A stretch of DNA of 64,000 nucleotides from JBPYCR01 sp051846915 (GTDB lineage Bacteria > Bacillota > Bacilli > Bacillales > Amphibacillaceae): the NCBI RefSeq assembly GCF_051846915.1, contig NZ_JBPYCR010000008.1:1-64000 (forward strand), in the 5' to 3' direction. Below, piece after piece: positions 9,440 through 15,800 of the stretch. The notes under the pieces were generated by a model. It worked only from the letters and a program-made list of their open reading frames with translations. It did no database searches and was not told the origin of the DNA. A program made the position numbers and the translations under genes. Each line of letters starts with the position of its first letter. Position 1 is the first letter of the stretch.

Positions 9440-9455
9440 GTTCGCAATAAAGAAC
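9440..9455. promoter_or_regulatory. SinR-like operator, precursor-1 promoter
   Basis: GTTCGCAATAAAGAAC is an inverted repeat with GTTC/GAAC ends. Its complement begins GTTCTTT, which matches the GTTCTYT core reported for B. subtilis SinR. It covers about +3 to +18 of the predicted promoter, a place where a bound repressor would block transcription. Confidence 0.6.
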
Positions 9456-9540
9456 AGAGTGTAATAATTTTATATGCTGCTGCATATACTGCTATGGTGC
9501 TTAACATAGTGTTGCACAGCTGTTTGAAGGGGGTGAAATG

Positions 9541-9678
9541 ATGAAACAAATTTGGAAAACTCCACAATTGGAAGTGCTAGATGTGCGTATGACGATGAAG
9601 CATCATGGAGATGAAGCCGGTGGTGATGGAGATGGTTTACCAGAAGACGGTGATGGTGGAAATTCACTAGATAGTTAA
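9541..9678 (+). CDS. Lasso-peptide-like (paeninodin-type) precursor 1
   Basis: A 45-residue peptide is encoded with ribosome site AAGGGGG at 9527-9533; an adjacent ATG at 9538 is possible but too close to that site. The N-terminal part (MKQIWKTPQLEVLDVRMTM) has the leader pattern of paeninodin-family lasso precursors: W/Y-x-x-P-x-L, acidic middle, and a Thr two residues before the expected cut (T18). The rest is Gly/Asp-rich and ends in Ser45, like paeninodin whose C-terminal Ser is phosphorylated. If cleavage is after M19, residues 7, 8 and 9 of the core are A, G and G, so the usual ring-forming Asp/Glu is missing; D29 becomes ninth only if the cut is after K20. Its modifying enzymes are not adjacent but lie near 48-54 kb. 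Confidence 0.75.
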   Translation: MKQIWKTPQLEVLDVRMTMKHHGDEAGGDGDGLPEDGDGGNSLDS

Positions 9679-9694
9679 GTTCGTTATAAAAAAC
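9679..9694. promoter_or_regulatory. SinR-like operator before the acyltransferase gene
   Basis: GTTCGTTATAAAAAAC differs from the palindrome GTTCGTTATAAAGAAC by one base. It starts at the base after the precursor-1 stop codon and about 87 nt before the next gene. I see no clear promoter hexamers around it. Confidence 0.45.
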
Positions 9695-9703
9695 ATACTT
9701 AAT

Positions 9704-9738
9704 GTGCAGCCCCTCGGTTAGATGAGCCAGGGCTGCAC
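9704..9738 (+). terminator. Stem-loop after precursor 1 (attenuator or terminator)
   Basis: GTGCAGCCC (9704-9712) pairs perfectly with GGGCTGCAC (9730-9738). Only two T residues follow, so termination is probably partial. Such an element would let the short precursor message accumulate above the downstream gene. Confidence 0.55.
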
Positions 9739-9780
9739 TTCATCAACATAATGAATTTTTTATAAAGGCAGGCTATTATA

Positions 9781-10407
9781 ATGTATGAACTTGTACAGAC
9801 AAAACAACAACAAAAACAATTCGCTAACACGTGGGAGTATTTTTGCAAAAAATATAATTGGGTCAATGATCCGTATGCACAAGAGGGTATTCGATATAAT
9901 TTAATTAATAAAAGTCACTTTCGCAAAAAGCAAGTAATAGGGACAGTTGAATTCGCTCCTTATAAACCGAATAACCCGAATAGTACGGTCGAGGCAGCGG
10001 GAAAAATAGATTTTTCACAGTACGATCTCTTGCAAGTGATGAAAGGCCATATATGGGAGATTGACAAAGTTTGTATTCATGAAGACTATCAACGGAAGGG
10101 ATATTTCCCGACTTTTTTACGAATAACGTTAGATCATGCAAAAAAGTACGGTCCCGTGTACTATTTTGGGTTAACGGAAAAAAGGTTATTTCGGATGCTT
10201 AGAATGATGTTAGGCTCGATTGTTGAACAATATGGTGAAGCACTGGTTGATTCCAATACTACGCTAGTACCGACTGTTGTACATATTGAAAAATTGATGA
10301 ATGTAATTCAACATATACATAATTATAAAAATAATTCATATATAATCAAAGGTAGTTACAGTAAGGAACGGCATGATATCATTAAATACTTTTTATATTT
10401 CAAATAA
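9781..10407 (+). CDS. GNAT/autoinducer-synthase-like acyltransferase
   Basis: This 208-residue protein has a GNAT-type core: a strand leading to EIDKVCIHEDYQRKGYFP (about residues 97-114), whose Q-R-K-G-Y resembles the acyl-CoA-binding Q/R-x-x-G-x-G/A loop. The arrangement W-E-I-D-K-V-x-I resembles N-acyl amino acid synthase (FeeM) and acyl-homoserine lactone synthase-like proteins more than small N-acetyltransferases. It could acylate an amino acid or peptide. The gene lies between the first RiPP precursor and the eps promoter and is preceded by a SinR-like site, so it may belong to the same regulon. The exact substrate is unknown. Confidence 0.6.
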   Translation: MYELVQTKQQQKQFANTWEYFCKKYNWVNDPYAQEGIRYNLINKSHFRKKQVIGTVEFAPYKPNNPNSTVEAAGKIDFSQYDLLQVMKGHIWEIDKVCIHEDYQRKGYFPTFLRITLDHAKKYGPVYYFGLTEKRLFRMLRMMLGSIVEQYGEALVDSNTTLVPTVVHIEKLMNVIQHIHNYKNNSYIIKGSYSKERHDIIKYFLYFK

Positions 10408-10422
10408 TCTTGTGTTTTTGTG

Positions 10423-10451
10423 TTGACTTGTTCACTATTAAGAACTATAAT
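10423..10451 (+). promoter_or_regulatory. Main eps operon promoter
   Basis: TTGACT (10423-10428) and TATAAT (10446-10451) have a 17-nt spacer. A 16-bp SinR-like palindrome fills almost the whole spacer (10430-10445). The epsA-like start codon lies about 93 nt downstream of the predicted transcription start. Confidence 0.8.
10430..10445. promoter_or_regulatory. SinR-like operator inside the eps promoter spacer
   Basis: GTTCACTATTAAGAAC, an inverted repeat with GTTC/GAAC ends, sits between the -35 and -10 hexamers of the eps promoter. Bound protein there would exclude RNA polymerase. The complementary half reads GTTCTTA, one base from the SinR core GTTCTTT. Confidence 0.7.
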
Positions 10452-10480
10452 GAAAAAAACCCTATTTTTTTGCAAACAAC

Positions 10481-10496
10481 GTTCGTTATAAAGAAT
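10481..10496. promoter_or_regulatory. Second SinR-like operator of the eps promoter
   Basis: GTTCGTTATAAAGAAT lies 51 nt downstream of the spacer site (start to start), in the 5' leader. Its complementary half reads ATTCTTT. Paired sites would allow two SinR-type dimers or tetramers to cooperate. Confidence 0.6.
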
Positions 10497-10550
10497 AAAT
10501 AAACAAGAATAAAGTTTAAAGTACGACATAGAATAAGAGGGTGGTAAATT

Positions 10551-11276
10551 ATGGGTAAGCAAAGCAAGGAGCACTACATAGGTGCCGAGAAAGAGATTAA
10601 TATGAAAGATTTTTATGATGTACTCAAAAGACGTGCATGGATCATCCTATTAATTACAATCATTGCAACAACAGCAGGTTTTTTCTTGAATAAAATAAAT
10701 GATCAGCCACTCTATCAATCTTCTGCACGTATGATTGTTGGCCCTGACGGTGAAATGAAAACATTGATGGTCGTTATAACAGATCAAATTATAATGGAAA
10801 GTGTAATTGACGAGCTTCAATTAGGCCATTCAGCCGGCGGTCTTGCAAGTCAACTGGAAGTAGAACGAGTTGATGAATCACAGGTAATCAGTATTACTGT
10901 AACAGATGCAACAGCAAAGCAAGCAGCAGCTATTGCGAATACAACAGCAAGTGTTTTTAAAAATCAAGTAGGCTCGATATTGGACTTTGACGATGTTCAA
11001 GTTTTATCAGAAGCAAAAGAAAGCGCAAATCCAATTAATGAAAACACAAATAAAATAACGATTATTGCGGCTGTATTCGGCCTTGCAACGGGAGTAGGGC
11101 TTGTCTTTTTACTCGATTCGTTAGATGGGACCATTACAAAAACTAGAGAAGTTGAGGAATTATTAGGGGTACCGGTAATCGGGGTCATTTCCAACATGAA
11201 CAGTAAAAGGAAAGCGACAAAAAAATCTCAAACAAAGTCGATTAAAGTGAGAGGGGATGCGGTTGATATTAAATAA
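10551..11276 (+). CDS. epsA: EpsA/YveK-like chain-length determinant (Wzz family)
   Basis: The 241-residue protein has the Wzz/co-polymerase layout: a first membrane helix (about residues 31-48), an extracytoplasmic domain, and a second helix (about 168-187) followed by a short basic cytoplasmic tail. In Gram-positive bacteria this subunit binds and activates a separate tyrosine kinase and controls polymer length and export. The ribosome site AGGGTGG precedes the start. The kinase gene overlaps its end by 20 nt. It is the first gene of the eps operon as in B. subtilis. Confidence 0.9.
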   Translation: MGKQSKEHYIGAEKEINMKDFYDVLKRRAWIILLITIIATTAGFFLNKINDQPLYQSSARMIVGPDGEMKTLMVVITDQIIMESVIDELQLGHSAGGLASQLEVERVDESQVISITVTDATAKQAAAIANTTASVFKNQVGSILDFDDVQVLSEAKESANPINENTNKITIIAAVFGLATGVGLVFLLDSLDGTITKTREVEELLGVPVIGVISNMNSKRKATKKSQTKSIKVRGDAVDIK

Positions 11277-11910
11277 AAAGCCACGTAACAAAGGCGGGCT
11301 CATAACATACTCTCATGCAGATTCGGTCATAGCGGATCAATTTAGAATGATACGAGCAAACATTAACTTTCTACCCGGAAAGAGAGCGAATCGGATTTTT
11401 TTAATGTCATCGGCGGGGAAGGGTGAAGGGAAATCGACAATCATTTCCAATCTGGCTGTGTCTATGGCTCAACAAAAGGAAAAAATATTATTAATCGATG
11501 CGAATTTAAGAGAGCCTGTAATTCATGATTTTTTTGAAACCCCGAATGATAAAGGCTTAACAGATATACTTTCACGAAAGTCAACCTTTGATGAGGTTGT
11601 TTACAAAACAGGAATTGGGCAACTGGACTTATTAACAAGTGGCTCTACATTGTTTAACCCGGCAGAATTGCTCGGTAATGAAATGATGTCTGTCATACTG
11701 CAAAAAGTAACAAATATCTATCATGTTGTCCTGATCGACTCGCCAACCATTTTGGATTATACGGAGACGAGAGTGCTGGCAAATGAATGTGATGGCGTCA
11801 TTCTTGTCGTAAACCGAAAAAAGACAACGAAAGAGAAAGTTGCGGAGGCGAGACGGGTATTGGAATTAGCCCATGCCAATACGGCAGGCGTTATTATTAA
11901 CGACAAATAG
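11257..11910 (+). CDS. epsB: EpsB-like BY-kinase (CpsD/CapB family)
   Basis: This 217-residue P-loop protein is a bacterial tyrosine kinase partner of the chain-length protein. It has Walker A (SSAGKGEGKST, about residues 50-60), Walker A' (ILLIDANLREP) and Walker B (VVLIDSPTI). BY-kinases normally end in a tyrosine-rich tail that is autophosphorylated. This protein stops directly after the last core strand (AGVIINDK) and has no tyrosine cluster. It may still act on other substrates, or the tail may have been lost. An ATG start overlapping epsA is supported by AGAGGGG upstream. Confidence 0.88.
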   Translation: MRLILNKKPRNKGGLITYSHADSVIADQFRMIRANINFLPGKRANRIFLMSSAGKGEGKSTIISNLAVSMAQQKEKILLIDANLREPVIHDFFETPNDKGLTDILSRKSTFDEVVYKTGIGQLDLLTSGSTLFNPAELLGNEMMSVILQKVTNIYHVVLIDSPTILDYTETRVLANECDGVILVVNRKKTTKEKVAEARRVLELAHANTAGVIINDK

Positions 11911-11942
11911 TAAATAGCACGTCTTTTATTTTTAATCTCATC

Positions 11943-11958
11943 GTTCGTTATAAAGTTC
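11943..11958. promoter_or_regulatory. Degenerate SinR-like motif after epsB
   Basis: GTTCGTTATAAAGTTC keeps 13 bases of the palindrome used upstream but ends TTC rather than AAC. It lies 32 nt after the epsB stop and overlaps the 5' arm of a hairpin that may pair with 11990-11998. No promoter is evident, so it may be a relic. Confidence 0.3.
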
Positions 11959-11967
11959 AACATGTAT

Positions 11968-12004
11968 TTCAATCGTTAAAAATTGGTGATTGAACTTTTA
12001 TTTT
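11968..12004 (+). terminator. Terminator-like hairpin between epsB and the EAR region
   Basis: TTCAATC (11968-11974) pairs with GATTGAA (11988-11994), and the sequence CTTTTATTTT follows. A competing pairing (AAAGTTCAA 11952-11960 with TTGAACTTT 11990-11998) overlaps the same bases, so two exclusive structures are possible. Confidence 0.45.
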
Positions 12005-12131
12005 GGTGATGTCTACTTGCCATTATCGATGTAGGCACTCGATCATGCTGTGGGTTGTAAAAGACCTTAGACGCCTGTCGTCGGTAGTGTGGTGTGAGGA
12101 TGGGTTAGATGCCCAAAGCTTTTTAGCTTAA
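12003..12131 (+). ncRNA. Candidate EAR (eps-associated RNA / epsC leader) antitermination element
   Basis: A G/T-rich, structured segment of about 125 nt sits exactly between epsB and epsC, where B. subtilis carries the EAR element that lets RNA polymerase read through terminators in the eps operon. Visible pairings are GTCTAC (12011-12016) with GTAGGC (12031-12036) and AAGCT (12116-12120) with AGCTT (12125-12129), with conserved-looking loops such as GTCGTCGGTAGTGTGGTG between. Size, position and base composition fit. I could not run a covariance model. The very long operon downstream would profit from such processive antitermination. Confidence 0.72.
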
Positions 12132-12138
12132 AGAGGAA

Positions 12139-12340
12139 GTTCAAAAATACACCAAATTATTAGCGGCGAATCTCTTCGTTGGCTTGTTTCTCCGCTCCTT
12201 GCAAAAGCACAGCACTTTTCCTGCGTGCGATGCGGATTCAAGGCAGCATTCCTTGTGCTCATGTATTGAAATGCATACATTCTGCTGCTCGAAACGGCGC
12301 CGTCTTGACATTCTTGCTTCTAATTCGGCATTTTTTGAAC
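12139..12340. repeat. 202-bp noncoding element with terminal inverted repeat (MITE-like)
   Basis: The element starts GTTCAAAAA (12139-12147) and ends TTTTTGAAC (12332-12340), giving perfect 9-bp inverted ends around a GC-richer noncoding core. Open frames inside are short and have no ribosome sites. Its look suggests a dispersed repeat of Bacillaceae genomes. Genome-wide copies cannot be checked here. Confidence 0.5.
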
Positions 12341-12358
12341 ACACATTTAAAAATAGTA

Positions 12359-12539
12359 TAAAGCATTTATGGATGCGGTTTTTATAAGGTGGGTAATCAG
12401 GTAGGACATGAAATTATGCATATTCCATTCGACGGAGTATGGTACATTGCTTCTTACTTTCAATATGGTCGACCGAAACGCCACCACTTACCACACCATC
12501 ATGCAGTAAATCAAAAAGACCTTATCCATAAATGCTTTA
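12359..12539. repeat. 16-bp perfect inverted repeats flanking about 150 bp before epsC
   Basis: TAAAGCATTTATGGAT (12359-12374) is repeated in inverse orientation at 12524-12539. The enclosed DNA has an open frame from GTG 12389 to TGA 12550 (53 codons, His/Tyr-rich, including FDGVWYIASYFQYGRPKRHH) but no good ribosome site, so I do not call a gene. A weak promoter (TTGAAC 12335-12340, 16 nt, TATAAA 12357-12362) overlaps its left end. Confidence 0.5.
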
Positions 12540-12581
12540 CATTTGCATGAAATTATAAATTTATTCATTAGGGGGGAGCTA

Positions 12582-14405
12582 ATGACTTATCAACAACGGT
12601 TGTCTTTTTTCATTATAATTGATTCCAGTATTGTACTTTTTGCTCTATATATAAGCTGGATTATTGTCAATGATCCTTTAATGGAATTATGGCCAATTGG
12701 AGCGGCAACACTTGCTATATTATTAAGTCATCATCTATGGGCATTCAAATTTAAGTTATATAAAAAAGTGTGGGAATATGCGAGCATCGGTGAGTTATTT
12801 ATCATTTTAAAGATTTCAGCATTTGGTATCATTTCAGCGATTGCTATACAGCAACTGTTGTTTCAGCTTATATATGGAAGATTTTTGATTGTCACGGCAG
12901 TGTTACACTTATTGCTGCTCGGGGGATCTCGTTTCTTTTGGCGCTTGTACAGAGACCGGGTGATGAATTCAGGTAGTGAGCAGTTGCGCACGTTAATTGT
13001 TGGTGCTGGTTCCGCCGGTACAATGGTTGTCAGGCAGCTACTACATAATCAAGACAGTCAGCTATTGCCTGTAGCTTTTATAGATGATGATTCCGCCAAA
13101 CATCAGCTTGACCTTTTAGGATTGCCGATTGTTGGGGGCGTAAAGGATATTGCCCGAGTTGTAAAAGAGATGGAGATTAATAATATTATTGTTGCGATTC
13201 CATCGTTAAATAGGAAAGAGTTGAAAACGATTTATGCTCAATGTCAAAAAACACATGCAGATACAAAAATATTACCTTTATTGGAAGATTTGATCACTGG
13301 TAAAGTTTCCGTTACCGAGATTCGGGATGTCAAAGTGGAAGACTTGCTCCCAAGAGATCTTGTAGATATTGATATGGAACGGATTGGCCGGGACATTACA
13401 AACAAGGTCGTACTGGTGACAGGGGCCGGCGGTTCTATTGGGTCGGAAATATCGAGACAGGTAGCAGCTTTTCATCCGCGCCAACTCATCCTGCTTGGCC
13501 ATGGGGAAAACAGTATTTATACCATTGAAATGGCATTAAAGGAAGAATGTAAGGAACGCACCATTGAAATTGTAACGGAAATTGCAGATGTTCAAGATGA
13601 AAATAAAATGATGCATGTGTTGCGTATTTATCGTCCTGATGTGGTGTACCATGCGGCGGCACATAAACATGTCCCTTTAATGGAGCGAAATCCAGAAGCG
13701 GCACTTAAAAACAATATTGTCGGAACAATGAATGTTGCAAAAGCAGCTCATCAGTATCAGGTGCAAACCTTTGTGCTAGTCTCAACAGATAAAGCTGTTC
13801 ATCCTACAAGTGTTATGGGTGCATCAAAACGAATTGCTGAAATGGTTATTCAAAGTATGAACAATCAAAGTCAAACAACTTTTGCTGCCGTTCGGTTCGG
13901 TAATGTGCTTGGCAGTCGGGGCAGTGTCATTCCATTGTTTAAAAAACAAATTGAACAAGGCGGTCCTGTTACAGTGACGCATCCTGATATGGTTCGTTAT
14001 TTTATGACGATACCTGAAGCATCGCGGCTCGTTATACAGGCGGGTGCACTGGCAAGGGGTGGAGAGATTTTCGTTTTGGATATGGGTGACCCGGTTAAAA
14101 TTGTTGAATTGGCAAAAAATCTGATTCAATTATCCGGCTATGAAATAGAGGATATCGGACTGGAATTCACCGGGATTAGACCGGGGGAGAAGTTGGTCGA
14201 AGAATTATTGACAGCAGATGAAACGCATGAACAGCAGCTGTATCCTAAAATTTATATTGGTAAAACGACAGAAGTCCATTTAGCAGACGTGGAAGCATTA
14301 ATTTCCCAGCTGTTGAGTATAAATAAAGATATGTTAAAAGAAGAATTACTTAATGTTGCAAATCATGGTATTGAAATAGAGTCCACGAGTGCTGTAATTA
14401 TGTGA
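12582..14405 (+). CDS. epsC: EpsC-like nucleoside-diphosphate-sugar 4,6-dehydratase
   Basis: A 607-residue membrane-bound enzyme of the PglF/FlaA1/CapD family, which makes UDP-4-keto-6-deoxy-HexNAc from UDP-GlcNAc as the first step to a diamino sugar. Four N-terminal helices precede a CoA-binding-like Rossmann region (GAGSAGTM) and the catalytic SDR domain with GAGGSIGSE (about residues 278-286). A long-chain SDR catalytic segment (STDKAVHPTSVMGASKR) lies near residue 400. An in-frame ATG at 12543 exists, but GGGGGGAG at 12571-12578 marks 12582 as the start. With EpsN and EpsM it can give UDP-N,N'-diacetylbacillosamine. Confidence 0.93.
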   Translation: MTYQQRLSFFIIIDSSIVLFALYISWIIVNDPLMELWPIGAATLAILLSHHLWAFKFKLYKKVWEYASIGELFIILKISAFGIISAIAIQQLLFQLIYGRFLIVTAVLHLLLLGGSRFFWRLYRDRVMNSGSEQLRTLIVGAGSAGTMVVRQLLHNQDSQLLPVAFIDDDSAKHQLDLLGLPIVGGVKDIARVVKEMEINNIIVAIPSLNRKELKTIYAQCQKTHADTKILPLLEDLITGKVSVTEIRDVKVEDLLPRDLVDIDMERIGRDITNKVVLVTGAGGSIGSEISRQVAAFHPRQLILLGHGENSIYTIEMALKEECKERTIEIVTEIADVQDENKMMHVLRIYRPDVVYHAAAHKHVPLMERNPEAALKNNIVGTMNVAKAAHQYQVQTFVLVSTDKAVHPTSVMGASKRIAEMVIQSMNNQSQTTFAAVRFGNVLGSRGSVIPLFKKQIEQGGPVTVTHPDMVRYFMTIPEASRLVIQAGALARGGEIFVLDMGDPVKIVELAKNLIQLSGYEIEDIGLEFTGIRPGEKLVEELLTADETHEQQLYPKIYIGKTTEVHLADVEALISQLLSINKDMLKEELLNVANHGIEIESTSAVIM

Positions 14406-14440
14406 ACCGCGCCAAAAAAGTTGAAAAGGGGAACGAAAAA

Positions 14441-15334
14441 ATGAGGGTGAAAAAAGCAATCATTCCGGCAGCAGGGCTTGGAACAAGATTTCTGCCGGCA
14501 ACGAAAGCTATGCCTAAGGAAATGTTGCCAATCGTTGATAAACCGACGATTCAATATATTGTAGAGGAAGCAATTGCTTCCGGCATTGAAGATATTATTA
14601 TTGTAACTGGAAAAGGGAAGCGAGCGATTGAGGATCACTTTGACCATAGCTTTGAATTAGAACAAAATTTACTGGAAAAAGGAAAACTGGATTTACTGAG
14701 CCAAGTCCAAAAGGCTTCTAAAATGGTGGATATTCATTACATAAGACAGAAGGAGCCAAAAGGTTTAGGGCATGCCATTTGGTGTGCAAGAAAATTTATT
14801 GGAAATGAACCATTCGCTGTATTGTTGGGTGATGATATTGTTAAATCGAATGTTCCATGCTTAAAGCAATTGATGGACCAGTACAGCCGCTATCATGCAT
14901 CTATACTTGGTGTGCAGACAGTAAAAAAAGAGGATGTTTCCAGGTATGGGATTGTCGATGGCAAGATGATGGAAAACCGCTTCTATCATGTACATGATTT
15001 AGTGGAGAAGCCTAATAAAGAAAAAGCACCATCCAATTTGGCGATTTTAGGGAGATATATTTTAAGTCCAACTATATTTGACATACTGCACAATCAATCG
15101 CCCGGTGCAGGAGGCGAAATTCAGCTGACAGATGCAATTGCTGCTCTTAATAAACAAGAAGCGGTTTATGCATATGATTTTGAAGGCAAAAGATATGATG
15201 TTGGCGAAAAAATGGGCTTTATTCAAACAACCATTGAATTTGCCCTTGAGAGAGACGACTTAAAAGAAGAATTCAAAGATTACTTAGCATCTATTGTTGA
15301 GCATAAATGCAGAGATAAAACGTTCATTAGTTAA
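14441..15334 (+). CDS. galU: UTP-glucose-1-phosphate uridylyltransferase
   Basis: The enzyme makes UDP-glucose from UTP and glucose-1-phosphate, feeding the polysaccharide pathway and GalE. The nucleotide-binding motif GLGTRFLPATKAMPKEM is at about residues 11-27, and the sugar-binding region includes VEKP and the G-G-E-I-Q-L-T-D stretch. A frame opens at GTG 14402, but ATG 14441 with AAAGGGG ahead gives the usual length (297 residues) and the usual N-terminus. It lies directly after epsC; B. subtilis has gtaB elsewhere, so this is a dedicated copy in the eps operon. Confidence 0.93.
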   Translation: MRVKKAIIPAAGLGTRFLPATKAMPKEMLPIVDKPTIQYIVEEAIASGIEDIIIVTGKGKRAIEDHFDHSFELEQNLLEKGKLDLLSQVQKASKMVDIHYIRQKEPKGLGHAIWCARKFIGNEPFAVLLGDDIVKSNVPCLKQLMDQYSRYHASILGVQTVKKEDVSRYGIVDGKMMENRFYHVHDLVEKPNKEKAPSNLAILGRYILSPTIFDILHNQSPGAGGEIQLTDAIAALNKQEAVYAYDFEGKRYDVGEKMGFIQTTIEFALERDDLKEEFKDYLASIVEHKCRDKTFIS

Positions 15335-15364
15335 ATCGGATGAAAGAAAATGAGGGGAATATAA

Positions 15365-15742
15365 ATGAAAAGAAAAGTAATTATTTTAGTAGTATTAGCT
15401 TTTGTTTTTGGAGGAAGCGTAACCTATGCTGCTGCAAAAAACTATTATGCTGATCTTTTAGCAAACCAACAACAGCAAATGCAAGATGAAATCTTAAAGC
15501 ATTATAAGAAAGAGTATCAAGATAAAGGCACGATGCAGCATCGAGATATCGTTACAACAGTAGAGCAAAAAAGACAGGAAGTTTTAACAGAAGTTAAAGA
15601 ATATGCGAAAAGTAAAGTTCATAATGACGCTAATGATCGCAGGGAAGAACATACAAAAGCCATACAGGCCGAGGCTGATCGAATGGTTAAGGAGTTAAAG
15701 GCTTTTGTTGATCGTTTAGGTGATGAAGAAGGGGTTCAATAG
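15365..15742 (+). CDS. Small membrane-anchored coiled-coil protein
   Basis: This 125-residue protein begins with a hydrophobic helix (about residues 5-22, signal anchor or signal peptide, possible cut after TYAAA) followed by a charged, Gln/Glu/Lys-rich helical region with heptad character to the end. I do not recognise a family. It lies between galU and the epsD-like gene in the operon with a ribosome site GAGGGG, so it is probably a real extracytoplasmic accessory protein of the export machinery or a structural partner. Confidence 0.65.
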   Translation: MKRKVIILVVLAFVFGGSVTYAAAKNYYADLLANQQQQMQDEILKHYKKEYQDKGTMQHRDIVTTVEQKRQEVLTEVKEYAKSKVHNDANDRREEHTKAIQAEADRMVKELKAFVDRLGDEEGVQ

Positions 15743-15800
15743 ACATAAAAGATATGAAGAGGATTTGTAGACTTATGACACAAATATAAGGGTGTTATGA

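Noticed and set aside
12389..12550. 53-codon GTG frame (His/Tyr-rich) upstream of epsC
   Set aside because: No ribosome site, lies between inverted repeats, and no family is recognised; described only as part of the repeat segment.
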